DNA of 64,000 bases. It comes from Sophora flavescens (taxonomy: Eukaryota > Streptophyta > Magnoliopsida > Fabales > Fabaceae). The stretch spans positions 49,956,831-50,020,830 of the forward strand of contig CM061070.1 in assembly GCA_030762895.1 (NCBI GenBank), in the 5' to 3' direction. Position numbers and translations under genes: made by a program. Shown piece by piece: positions 9,265 to 20,338 of the stretch. Numbering within the stretch: the first letter of the stretch is position 1; each line of letters starts with the position of its first letter. The notes beneath the pieces are model-generated. The model was not told where the DNA came from. It ran no database searches and worked only from the letters and a program-made list of their open reading frames with translations.

Positions 9265-12029
9265 ACTCTACACGTAACTATGAGGCCAAGAAGGTATTGT
9301 GTCCGATGGGTATGGAGTATAAGAAGATACACACATGCCCCAATGATTGCATATTGTACACGGGTGATTATGAAGAGAATCACGATTCCCCCAAGTGTGG
9401 GTTATCACGCTACAAAGAGAAGGATGATAATGATGGTGATGATCTTCATGATTCAATTTGTGATGTGAAAAAAAAAGTGTCCTCCTGCGAAGGTGCTGTG
9501 GTATCTTCCAATAATTCCAAGGTTCAAACGATTGTTTGCTAATGTGAAAGATGCAAAGAATCTTTGATGGCATCATGATGAGAGGAAACGTGATGGACAG
9601 GTTCGCCATCCGGCTGATTTTGTGCAATGGAAGAAGATTGATACTTTGTTTCCGGATTTTGCCGATGAGTCAAGAAACCTAAGGCTTGGACTTGCTCGAA
9701 TGGAATGAATCCATATGGTAACTTAAGTAGTATTCACAGTTCATGGCCCGTTCTCTTGACAATTTACAACCTACCTCCTTGGTTGTGCATGAAGCGCAAA
9801 TACATGATGTTATCTATGATGATTTCGGGCCCAAAGCAACCGGGAAATGACTTAGATGTTTCTCTAAGTCCCTTGATTGAAGACTTGAAAACGATATGGG
9901 TCGAAGGTGTTGATGTAGTTGATGGGTATTCTCACGAGACTTTCAAGCTGCATGCCATGTTATTTTGCACCATCAATGACTTTCCAACATACGGGAACTT
10001 GTCCGGGTACAGTGTTAAGGGGCATAAAGCATGCCCTATATGTGAAGAAGGCACATGCTACACTCAGTTGCATCATGGAAGGAAGAAGGTTTACCTTGGG
10101 CATCGGAGATTTCTTAGACAAGATCACCCATATCGTAGGATGAAAAAAGCTTTTAATGGATGCCAAGAGACTGAAAATGCTCCGACGGTCTTAAATGGAG
10201 AGCAAGTTTATCAACGGGTGAAGCACATCGATGTTATCTTTGGCAAGGCCAAAAAGAAGGCAAAGGCTACTAAGAAAAACATATGGAAGAAGAGGTCGAT
10301 ATTCTTTGATCTTCCATACTGGTGCAAGCTTGATGTCATACACTGTATTGATGTGATGCATGTGGAGAAAAATGTGTGTTATAGTGTGATCGGGACGCTT
10401 CTCAACATCCAGGGCAAGACAAAGAATGGTGTGAATGCTCATCTCGATCTTGTTACGATGGGTATACGAGAGCAGTTAGCCCTAGTTGTTGAGGATGGTA
10501 AGCGGACATATTTGCCTCCAGCATGTCATACTTTGTCAAAAAAAAAGAGACAAAGTTTTTGTGAGTGTCTTCAGGGCATCAAAGTTCCACATGGTTACTC
10601 TTCAAATGTCAAGAGGCTTGTCTCAAGTGATCTCAAATTAGTTGGCTTAAAGTCTCATGATTGCCACATCTTGATGCAACAACTTCTGCCCGTGGCTATT
10701 CGTGTTGCTCCTAAAAATGTGAGACATGCCATTACTAGGTTGTGCTCATTCTTAAATGCTATATGTAGCAAAGTCGTTGACCCCCATAAGTTGGATGAGT
10801 TAGAAGTCGAGCCTGCTACAATCTTGTGCCAATTAGAGATGTATTTTACTGCTTCGTTTTTTGGCATCATAGTTCACTTAATTGTTCATTTATTGAGGGA
10901 GATTAGATTATGTGGGCCCCTTTTTTTGAGGTGGATGTACCCAGTTGAGAGATACATGAAGATCTTGAAAGGTTATGTGAATAATCCACACCGTCCCGAA
11001 GCATCTATTGTTCAAAGGTACGTTGTAGAAGAAGCTATTGAGTTTTGTTCAGACTACCTTCCTAACATGGATCCTATAAGGGTTCCTAAGCCTCGTCATG
11101 ATGAAAGATGTCAAGGTAAGGGTACACATGGTGTAATGATTAATACCAAGGGTCGGGAGGAAGTGCTTCAAGCACATTTGTATATATTGAATAACATCAA
11201 TATGGTTCAACCTTACTTTCGTGATCACAAGAGAAAAGTCAAGGAAGAAAACCCTCGAATGAACGAAAAGTGGTTGTTGAACAAGTATAACAAGACTTTC
11301 TTACAACGGTTTAAAGATGAAATCCTGAGGGATGGTAGTACTGCTTCTGACGAATTAAAATGGCTAGCACGTGGGCCTAGCTTTAATGTCATATGTTGGA
11401 GTGGATACGACATCAATAACTTTTCCTTTTATACAAAGGAACAAGATAACAGGAGTACCATGCAAAATAATGGGGTAATGATCGTGGCCGAATCAATGCA
11501 CTTCTCTAGTTCAAAAGATACAAACCCCATTATTGCACAGATACCTTACTTTGGAGTCATTGAAGAGATTTGGGTGCTCGATTACACTAAGCTTACGGTG
11601 CCGGTTTTTAAATGTAAGTGGGCTGATAGTAAAGGTGGTGTACAAACCGACGAATGGGGGTTTAAATTGGTAGACCTTTGCAAGTTAGGTCATACAAATG
11701 AGTCTTTCATCATGGCTTCCCAAGCAAAACAAGTGTTTTACATCACTGATCCTTGTAACAAAAGGTTGTCTGTGGTTCTCCAAGGAAAAAGCATGAATAA
11801 TGGTAGTGATGAAAATCAAGATTCAACTCTTGATATTCCTGAGACTCCTTATTTCTCAACAAACATGCCTACTATCATTGAGGAAACACAGGTGGACGAT
11901 GTACGTGCCACTCGTGACGATAGTGTAAGTTTAGATTTATTTTTATTTATCCATGTTAGTTTATATTTATTTTTATTTATCCATCTGTATTTATCTTTAT
12001 CTTTATTTATCCATGTTAAAATAACCTAA
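9265..12029 (+). pseudogene. TNP2-like CACTA transposase
   Basis: The N-terminal part at 9272-9540 contains the CPMGMEY..IH.CPNDC and PKCGLSRYK cysteine motifs of TNP2. After a frame disruption near 9540, an in-frame stop near 9568 and another shift near 9700, a 774-codon frame (9705-12029) continues. It shows YNLPPWLCMKRKYMML near residue 30, the GHKACPICE cysteine motif near 110, and DVIHCIDVMHVEKNV near 205-222, the conserved transposase core. A GYVNNPHRPEASI block near 422 is typical of DUF4218, and IPYFGVIEEIWVLDY near 612 of DUF4216. The C-terminal ~25 residues are low-complexity read-through of an intron beginning at a donor (GTAAGT) near 11928. It would cut and join element ends. The breaks make this copy inactive. 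Confidence 0.88.
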
Positions 12030-14593
12030 TTTATTAATTTTTGTTTCTGAACAGGCATACACATGGATAAAGCTGACATCCCACATGCACGAGAAGGGTC
12101 TGTAGTGCCTACGCCTGTTGATAGTGTAAGTTTTATTTATACATAGAATTTAATTAATTAGGCTCATATTCTTTATTTATCCATGTTATACATAACCCTC
12201 TAATTTAATATTTATTTGTCCAAACAGGCATCACAGAGCAAAAAAAAAATGAGGTAGAGCAGCCACTAGTCTGAAAAAGTTAGAAAAGGCTAGACTCAGT
12301 GGTTAGAAGCTTGAGGTGTGGTTTGATGATAAACTGACTCCTCGGGGACCCTATGCTAAGCAATTTACTACTTGGGTGTCTAAGGAAGCTAAGGAGCACA
12401 CTAGCATCCTACATAAGGATTGGGAAGAAGTGCCACAGAATGTTAAGGATCAGATTTGGGAGGCTATCATGGTATTTTACTTTTACACTCTTTTGATGTA
12501 CATTATTAAAGAATTATTTGAGTTCTAATTCTTCCTCTTTGTTATGTATTTAATGTGTAGATAGCATGGACCGTGCCTAATACGGAAGTGCATATGGCGA
12601 AATGGCTCTAACTGGCAACAAAGTGTTGGAATGGGTTTAAGCACGATCTTAATAGGAACTACATATTCAGACCGAAGGACCACGAAGAACTTTTTATAAC
12701 CTACCCATAATTGATAGGGAGACATGGGATAGTTTTGTTAGGAGCCGACATACAGCTTCATTTCTGGTTACTTGAAGTTAATTTACTTATCCATTTTAGA
12801 GTATACATTTAAGTAAAGAAAATTTATTTAACTAAATTTATTATGTGTTTTTGTTTTAACAGGCTAAAAGGGAAAGGGGTAAGAAGAATCAAGCAAAGAA
12901 CATTCACACCCACACATTGTCTCAGGGTGGGTACTCCACTAAGATTAAGGAGATGTTGGCGGATAAGTTGAGGGAATTACAGGAGAAGCTGAATGAGAGG
13001 ATAGGAGTTGGAGAGTTGCCTGAGGGCACAGTTGTTGATCCTCCATCTCCTATTGCCCACGAGGATGTTTGGTTGGAGGGCCGAAGGACAAAAAAATGAG
13101 ATTTTAAAGCTGAAGCCACACGCACTGTTGCAGAAAAGATTGTAAGTAACAAACTAACTGCATTTGTAGTTGATATTTGTATATGATATTTTTAACACAT
13201 TGTCTTACATGTTTTTAATTTCTTCATTGTAGGAGGAGCTTAAGGAAAATTGCTCCCAGGGCTCATTCGTCCCACATGGACGCCGAGATATCTTGATCAC
13301 TGCCCTAGGCAAAGGCGACCACCCTGGTCGGGTGATTGGTGTTCCAAGGACGGTGGGCATCAAAAAAATTTATGACACAAGCGCTTCACGTAGGAGGGTC
13401 GATAATGGGGAGCGCCTTAGATAAGAGGTTAAACAGTAGCTCATTGCCAACCTGACCTTTACAAATCAGCTGAGGAGCCGCTTCCTATCAAACCCATCCT
13501 TCAAGCATATGCTTATAAAGGAGCTTTCCTCCACGGGTTCCGAAGACACAGCGGGAGTTTCCCAACCTTCACATGTGAGCACAAAAGAGAGCTGTCAAAA
13601 GACACATGTGGAGGTGGATGACTTGTCACAGAGGGAGCGGGAGTTGGAGGTGAAACGGCGAGAGCTTGAGTTGGCGCAGCGGGAGCTTGAGTTGTCCCGG
13701 CAGGTATATTCATAATGATCATATTTCTCAATTAATTACTTATGTTTTTTTTATTCTCAACTACTTATATACTTTCTTTATTTAAAATTGAAGGCAAAGC
13801 CGATGTCGCTGTCTCCCATCACTCGTATGTTCTCTCTTGGTGAGGATTATGGGTACGAGATGTTTGAATGCCCATTGGAACACGATGGATGGGTGGCACG
13901 CCCAAATCAAGAAATAGAATTTCTTAAATTTTGTGGTGATGATCTTGGGCACTTTTGCAAAGATGGTGAGTGGCTAACCAGCACGGTTGTGAGTCTTTGG
14001 TCCGCGTAAGTTAATTTTAATTTTATAATTTATTTAATTTTTATATTTTATTTCAATTTTATAATATATTTCAATTTCAATATATTATGTAATTAACATC
14101 CACTTATTTCATATCTTAGGTATTTGAATCGTCTTCAAGTTGAGAGGGGCTCCAACCTTTATGGCTTCTTAGAATCCTCAGTCCTTGTGCCTGATTTCTT
14201 TGCTATTGACCATAAAGTCAGTTCATACATTGGAAGCTTAATGGGAGGTGGTTGGAAAGAAATATATCTGGCACCCTACATAATGAAGGGTCATTGGTAG
14301 TTGCTCGTACTTCATCTGTCTAGGCATACTGTCATATTCTTATGCTCTCTCCACTGAAACCCGCCACGGGAGGTGGTGGAACCTATCAATACGTAAGTAA
14401 TTAATTTTCTATTTTATTACACATATGATGAATTGGTTAATTGACATGAATATTTTGTTTATGATAGCGTGCTGAAGGCATGTAGCATAAGTTGCGCCAA
14501 CGGGAGAAGTAGGACTACTAAGGCAAAAGGAAATCCTGACTGGATTATCCTCAAGGTTTCTAGTTTATTAAATAGTTATTAACATTATAATTA

Positions 14594-14600
<7 letters not shown>

Positions 14601-14632
<32 letters not shown>
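14601..14632. repeat. (AT)n microsatellite
   Basis: About 16 uninterrupted AT dinucleotides lie in an intron of the CACTA second gene. Confidence 0.9.
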
Positions 14633-14635
<3 letters not shown>

Positions 14636-14684
14636 ACTGACATTAAATTTCATTTTTTTGTAGTCTCGTCATCAGCCAGACGGT

Positions 14685-14768
14685 TGGTCATGTGGCTATT
14701 ATGTGATGCATCATATGCTGAACATGTGGTCATGTGGCTATTATGTGATGCATCATATGCTGAACATG
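14685..14768 (+). repeat. 42-bp in-frame duplication over the protease Cys motif
   Basis: The 42-bp unit beginning TGGTCATGTGGCTATTATG occurs twice back to back (14685-14726 and 14727-14768). It encodes W-S-C-G-Y-Y-V-M-H-H-M-L-N-M twice in frame, so the catalytic-type cysteine is doubled. Confidence 0.9.
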
Positions 14769-15354
14769 GTCTCCGCATCTATTACAGAGGGATGGAGGAA
14801 GGTGATAATCACTTAAACAACTTATTTAACTATATATTTTAGTTTTGGTGATGACTTGAGTTAATGTTATTGTTAATTATTTGAACTTGTGCTGCCTTTT
14901 AGCGATCAATCTCCTCTTAAAAAAGGAGAGTTTACAGACTTGAGGATGCGAATTTCAAAATTCTTCTTAAAGTATGTTGCAAAAAAAGTAGAAAAAATAC
15001 CTCCTGCATACTTAGAAGATGTGTAGTTAACTATATTTGTATATGAATTTACATTTATATACTTAGAAGCTAATAGTCATGTTTTTTCTATCAATGGGTT
15101 ATGGTTTTTTGTCCCCCCATTGATTCTTTGTATTTCTTTTCTTTTAATAAAATTTAAAGGTACTCTTTTTCCTTAATTATGTTTTTATCCCTAAGGAGGT
15201 TTTGCATCATAAGGTTTTAATGAGGCCCTTTTTTGCTAAATTTGACTGTGTGCAAATTCTGTAATGTGTGCATTATTCTGTATTCTTGACTGTTTACTGA
15301 ATGCAGGGATAGCTGAGGAAGGGATATATTGTAACAGAAATATTAAAAAATAAT

Positions 15355-15611
15355 GATACTTTTAACGTCAGTTCTCTATTTAACTGACGTTATAAGTATT
15401 ACTTTTAACGTCAGTTAAATTATATAACTGACGTTAAAAGTATCACATTTAACTTATAACTTAAACAACAGACGTTAAATGTGAACTTTTACGTCAGTTG
15501 TTAACAGACATTAAAAGTTACACTTTTAACGTCTGCTGGAATAACGTCAGGCTTTTTACAGACGTCAAAAAGCACTTTTAACTGACGTAAAAAGTGCTTC
15601 CTGCACTAATG
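15355..15611. repeat. CACTA right subterminal and terminal repeats
   Basis: Eight or so copies of the TAACGTCAG / CTGACGTTA motif lie in inverted pairs between 15362 and 15595. The terminus TGCACTAATG follows and is the inverted match of the left end, with one substitution. Confidence 0.8.
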
Positions 15612-15614
15612 AAC

Positions 15615-15890
15615 ACACAAATAGCATGTAGCTATCAAAAACCCCTCAGGTAAACTCCCTTTGCCTCTTGAAGTTTCTGGTTTTCCTCTATAAGTTTTTA
15701 TATAACAATTTATATTTTTCTAATTTTTTAAACAACAATTTATAGTTTTAAAATTAGACTATTGAACATTTTTTTTTTAATTCTAAAGCCTCAAACAAAT
15801 TTTTAAATTTATTTTTTTAATTATTGGTGTAACACGTGCATCGGTAACCTTCTAGTTCCTTGACTATTCTTTATTGTTGTAGACCAGCCA
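15615..15890 (-). repeat. Older gypsy LTR fragment (family C), part 2
   Basis: Directly after the CACTA target duplication the sequence CCTCAGGTAAACTCCCTTTGCCTCTTGAAG matches in style the chromovirus A LTR at 32068-32098 (CTCCTCAGTCATACTCC...CCTCTTGGAG). This confirms that the CACTA split one LTR. The match fades after ~15700 and the rest is AT-rich non-coding sequence. Confidence 0.5.
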
Positions 15891-16672
15891 TTCTAGAAAG
15901 GTTTAATTATTGAGTAGGTTTCTTAACTATTTGAGAATTTTCAAATAGGTCCCTATACTATAAATATTTGTAATTGGGTCATTGAACTTTTATAAAGTTT
16001 TCAATTGGGTTCCCTATACTAAAAAAGTTTCTAATTGGGTCCTTGAACTTATATAAAATTTTCAACGGAGTCCTTGGGGTAGGGTTCCGTGAAGAGATCT
16101 TTAAGTTTGTTGATGTGAAACGTGACCTGAAATTCCCCTTAAATGTGTATTTAGGGTTGCAAGAGACCAAAACATTGAGCCAGAAAATCAAAACGTGACT
16201 TGCGACTGCTTCTCCCCATCTAAACAAATAGTTCATTCCTTCCCTTATTTATGTTTTACGGTTGTATATCCCTTCCTTGAAATGATTTCGTCCAAAATTG
16301 TTCTCCCACTTGCAACTCACTACATCTCACTTCATCTTGATACATCTTGCTGCATTTTGCTGCGACAATGTCTCAAGGTTCATCTTCCACCCAAACTACT
16401 CATAAATGGCTGATATGGTTATCCAGCTTGAATGAAATCAGTTATATTTCATCCAATTCAACATATCACTAACGAATTTTATAATTTAGGGGACCCCATT
16501 GAAAACTTTATATAAGTTCATGGACCCAATTAAAAACTTTTTTAGTTCTGCGTCCTAATTGAAAAACTTTATAAAAGTCCGAGGACCCAATTACAATTTT
16601 TTTATTATAGGGACCTATTTGAAAATTCCCAAATAATTCAGGGACCCACTCAATAGTTAAACCTTCTAGAAA
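15891..16672. mobile_element. Non-autonomous Mutator-like element with 9-bp TSD
   Basis: A 764-bp element (15900-16663) has terminal inverted repeats of about 180 bp. The left begins GGTTTAATTATTGAGTAGG and the right ends CCACTCAATAGTTAAACC. Both arms carry the AATAGGTCCCTATA / CAATTGGGTCC type phrases. A perfect 9-bp duplication TTCTAGAAA flanks it (15891-15899 and 16664-16672), the size expected for Mutator-like elements. The centre (~16080-16480) has no recognisable gene. The open frames there are short and shared with the repeats. Confidence 0.85.
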
Positions 16673-17521
16673 TGTTCAGTATTTTTTTAACAAAATTACT
16701 CATATGACATAAATCCAAAATAAATACAAACTAAGTATATAGCTTAAAGGTTGATTAATTAATTGCTAGCTACTTTTATAGCCCATGACTGAAATAACTA
16801 CCCGAAAAATATATTTCTTTCAATAATCAGCACTATCAGTGTAATTCTCTGATTAATATTTGCTCCTACTTGCGTAAGATATAAGCATTACTTTAAACTA
16901 AAAAGTTTCCAAAACACCTCCAAAAAAAAAAAGAAAGTCTCTTTAATCATCAAGTTGCTAAAATCTATATTAAGAATTAATATATACGATTCAGGTCAAT
17001 TTCCCATAACATATATAGCTAAAAAAAAATGAATGCAAACATTTATCTGAATCCCACCTACATTTGCCCTGCGTAGATGGTTTCTTCTAATATATTCTTT
17101 CTTATCCTTTGGAGTTATTTTATGAGTTATTCAGGTTAAAGACTCCATTGCTGCGTGACAGGCGGGTACACGATGGGATTTGGGATTTGGGAAGGGAAGT
17201 TTCCAGGAAATTTCATAGAGTGATCTCTTCCAAACTTCACACTTCTCCATAGTCAATTTTCTCATCCTTTTTAGCCAAGAAACCAAAAGGCTATCTTCCT
17301 CTTTCTCAACACTCTATCCAGCAATATACTGATCACTTTAATATCCTTTGAGCACAACTCACTAACTACGTTTTGGATCCAACTCACTAAACAAATCATC
17401 CTACGCCCAAAAGAAAAGAACATCTTTCCTCTCTTTTCTTGTTTTTTTTTTTTTTTTGTTCTCGATGGGTCTGTCCTCAAAGGTTACTAACATTATCACA
17501 GAATCAGATAAAGCGGGTTGC
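16673..17521. other. Intergenic, nothing recognised
   Basis: This is AT-rich sequence without repeats I can pair or frames with a recognisable domain. The minus-strand frame at 17271-17480 runs through a poly-T tract and is a chance frame. Confidence 0.6.
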
Positions 17522-17732
17522 CTTGTGTGGAATGAGGTACACTCTCTAACACACTCATTCCAACACATTCATTACTACTGGTTGAAATTCATGCGGGTCC
17601 TATAAAATTCAAGTGAGACCCATATAAATTAATAGATCCCACATGAATTTCAACCAAACAGAAGAGGGTGTCTTGAAAAGAATGTAAAAGAATGTATTAG
17701 AGGATATGTTACTAGTATATCTTGTGTGGAAT
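17522..17732. mobile_element. MITE-like insertion with repeated flank CTTGTGTGGAAT
   Basis: The 12-mer CTTGTGTGGAAT occurs at 17522-17533 and again at 17721-17732. Between them the ends are imperfect inverted repeats (TCTCTAACACACTC versus the complement of GAATGTATTAGAGGA). An inner inverted pair (GGTTGAAATTCATG and CATGAATTTCAACC) supports a hairpin-forming element. The duplication length would suit a Mutator-like or hAT MITE. The family is not determined. Confidence 0.5.
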
Positions 17733-18479
17733 ACATACATACATTCAAAGAGTTGAGATGAAAGTGTAACTTGTATGCTTGTAGAATGTAGATTGACAGC
17801 CCTCAACCACTACCTCATCCTACACTCAATGCCCTTTCTCTATTTGATTCCGAGGAATCTTTCCAATTCTTCCCTTATATATGAAATTCAAACAATTAAG
17901 GACTCCTACCTTTCTCCTTTTCAATCCATACTCGTCAAATGCAAGAAAGTAAAATAGATTATAAGATGAACTTTCAAAACTCTAATCTCCACTCAAATTA
18001 ACTTCCTGGTGCCTCCATATTTGATGATGCATAGTAAAAAGAGCCACTATAGACCCCATACATTCTTGGATTTCTTTCAATACGATACCACAAAATTTTG
18101 TTGGAGTAAGAAAGGAATATATAAGCAAAGGTGGAATGAAGGTAAAAAATTAACCTAATAAACTAACAAAAAAGACAAAAAAATACAGAGCTGGAGCATG
18201 ATTTCAGATGGATAAGAAAAGATGGGAGTTAATGAGAGATGGCAATGTTTGGCTGTAAAGTATTGAAATAAGGTTATATTCACCTTTGTATCATTTAGTT
18301 AGTTAAAATCTTATCGTATTTTAACTATCAATAATTGATACATATAATTACTTTTTTCCACTTTATATCTAAGATCACTCAAGAGAATCCTTATTTATTT
18401 TTTTGGAGATTTCTACTAAACCTTTCTAAATCATAGGGTTCCAAAACCCTATGGTTCCCACACAAGAGAAAATAACAAT
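17733..18479. other. Intergenic, nothing recognised
   Basis: There is no credible gene here. A small inverted repeat (CATAGGGTTCC...AACCCTATGG, 18434-18455) lies just upstream of the viral sequence and may mark the integration border. Confidence 0.5.
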
Positions 18480-18533
18480 AAAACATTAAAATAATGGATT
18501 TATCTAAAGAAATGTCAATAAAATTCAAAAAAA

Positions 18534-18710
18534 ATGGAAGAAACTAATAAAAATATTATCCAGCTAATAGAAAATACTCATAAAATTGTAAATTATAACT
18601 ATAATAGAATACAAAAAGGACAAAGTGAAATAAATAATATAAAAGATACATTAAATAATATAAGTAAAGGTAAGGAAATAGATGAAAATAAAGATATTGA
18701 AAAAAATTAG
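18534..18710 (+). CDS. Small coiled-coil ORF of the endogenous pararetrovirus (58 aa)
   Basis: An open frame of 58 codons starts METNK-like (M-E-E-T-N-K) and has a leucine/isoleucine heptad pattern with many Asn, Lys and Glu. It overlaps the end of a preceding short frame (18494-18544), in the stop-start overlap style seen elsewhere in this virus. Caulimovirids have a small virion-associated coiled-coil protein at this point of the genome, and that is the likeliest identity. The assignment rests on position and composition only. Confidence 0.45.
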   Translation: MEETNKNIIQLIENTHKIVNYNYNRIQKGQSEINNIKDTLNNISKGKEIDENKDIEKN

Positions 18711-20300
18711 AAAAGTTCTTGAACAATTAGAAAAACTTTTAGAAGATGAAGAAAATAATAGATGCATAATAATAAAAGAATTAGAAGAATTATTAAAATC
18801 AAAATATTTAGAAAAGATAATAGTAAAATAAGAATGAAGTCTAGAACCCTCAAAATTATCCCCACCAGTAACTTCATGGAGAAGATAAAAGATGAATATA
18901 TGGAAACATTAAAGAAATTATATGATATGGAAGAAATTCAATAGTTATTAGAGCAATTAAAAATTATTGAGGAAAAACATAGTCAAATACAAAAAAATAG
19001 ATCCTATAGATCAAGTATTAACTAAAGAAAATGATGAAAATGAAGAAATAGTTTTAAATTATAGTTCGTCGTCAGAATCTGAAGAAAATTATATAAAAAT
19101 GGGAAAAGGAGAATATAGTGGAGCAAAACCTAAAAGAAAATGGGAAGAATATAAATATACTCCTAATGGAGCTTGGGATAAATATGAAGAATAAACAATG
19201 TACAATTAAGGATATGCGAGAAAAATAATAAATGGACAAAAATTCATGAAAATTTTAAACATCATCATGAATCAATAAGATTAGGAAATATATTAAATAT
19301 TGATTGTGTAAGAAATAAAGAAGAAGTATTATTACAATGGACTAATGAAATAATACTATTAATAGCAACTAATGAAAAATTTAATAAGCTAAATATGTTA
19401 GATGTAAAAAAATTTATATTATTCAAAACAGCAGGAAATGTACAAAGATTTTTACATAGTATATCAGATGAAACTTGGCAACGACATTCAAGATTAGTTA
19501 ATAATAATCAAGATTTTTCCAAATTAGTTATGATTTTAATCTATCAAGAATTTATAGGATATAATATGTTTGAACAACAAGAAAAAACAAGTAAATTTTT
19601 ACATGAAAAAGCTAAAACTCATTTAAATAAAATGCAAATATGTGACATGTGTCAAATAGAAAGCTTTATTTGTGAGTACCAAAAATATTATTATCAATTA
19701 AATGAAGAAACAAAAGCAATATATAATATTTTTATAGACAAATTACCATATCCCTTAATTCTAAAATAAAAAGATTATGGGAATCTAGGCAACATGAAAC
19801 AGCTAACACCATAGGAGGAATTATTCAAATCATATACCAAGAATTAAGAGAACAATGTTTAACTAGAGAAACAATAAAACAATTAAATAGAGGAAGTAAT
19901 GCAATCTATTGTGATATTCCCGAAATAGAAAAACCTGGAAATTATGGTTGTGATAAGTCAGCAAGAAAAAGAAAATATTATAAAAATCCAAAATTAAAAA
20001 AGGTGTCCAAAAAGGAAAACGTATTATAAAAATAATAAAAGAAAATATTTTAGAAAAAAGAAATCAATGCCAAGAGAATATTGTCAAAAAGGAAAAAAGA
20101 AATGTATTTGTTGGATATGTAATGGTGAAGGTCGTTATGCAAATAATGTCCTCAACGAATAGAACAAGATTTTAAAGAAAAATCAAAATTAATAAAGCAA
20201 GTATACCAAATATACAAACTTGAACCATTAGAAGAAGAATTAACTGATACTAAAGGAAGTATATATGAATATCTAGAAGATGAATTATCTTCATAAGAAA
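18711..20300 (+). pseudogene. Pararetrovirus coat protein (broken)
   Basis: Frames at 18762-18944, 18967-19194 and 19395-19769 are pieces of one coat-protein gene. The N-terminal part is Lys/Glu rich with an acidic serine block (SSSSESEE) near 19062-19085. A lysine-rich WEEYKYTPNGAWDKYEE segment follows. The core at 19395-19769 has the alpha-helical look of caulimovirid capsids. A basic stretch near 19960-20080 leads to a cysteine knuckle at ~20089-20150. There the spacing C-x-C-x2-C is kept but the His reads Arg and the last Cys reads Val. An acidic tail ends near 20296. At least four frameshifts or stops separate the pieces. It formed the particle and bound viral RNA. Confidence 0.7.
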
Positions 20301-20338
20301 CAGAATCCGAATAATACTTGTATAAAAATAATAGTATA

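Larger units (their letters stand above)
12050..15026 (+). pseudogene. CACTA second gene: plant transposase-24-like region plus Ulp1-type (C48) protease domain, multi-exon
   Basis: Several short open segments separated by GTAAGT-type donors and CAG acceptors form a spliced gene. One at ~12316-12475 has TPRGPYAKQFTTWVSKEA and WEEVPQNVKDQIWEAI, and one at 12870-13099 has SQGGYSTKIKEMLADKL. Both are typical of the plant transposase_24 family. Residues around 13620-13700 form a charged coiled coil. The 3' exons (13793-14008, ~14120-14390, 14664-14800, 14900-15026) resemble a C48 cysteine protease: the last contains PDGWSCGYYVMHHMLNM with the catalytic-type Cys, and the gene ends PPAYLEDV-stop at 15026. 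A 42-bp in-frame duplication repeats the Cys motif. Stops near 13423 and 13431 and frame breaks show decay. The role of such a protease in CACTA elements is not settled. SUMO processing is the family function. Confidence 0.7.
8976..15611 (+). mobile_element. Complete CACTA (En/Spm) transposon, 6636 bp
   Basis: The left end is CACTAGTGCAAAA at 8976 and the right end is TGCACTAATG at 15602-15611 (a TAGTG terminus with one change). The 3-bp duplication AAC flanks both ends (8973-8975 and 15612-15614). Subterminal palindromes of the AACTGACGTTA type lie inside each end. The element contains a TNP2-like transposase and a second gene with an Ulp1-type domain, both on the plus strand and both broken. 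It inserted into an old gypsy LTR that continues on each side. Transposition would now need transposase supplied in trans. Confidence 0.93.

Noticed and set aside
12316..12528. Single-exon host gene at the CACTA second-gene region
   Set aside because: It lies inside the CACTA boundaries and belongs to the transposase_24-like gene with clear splice sites around it.
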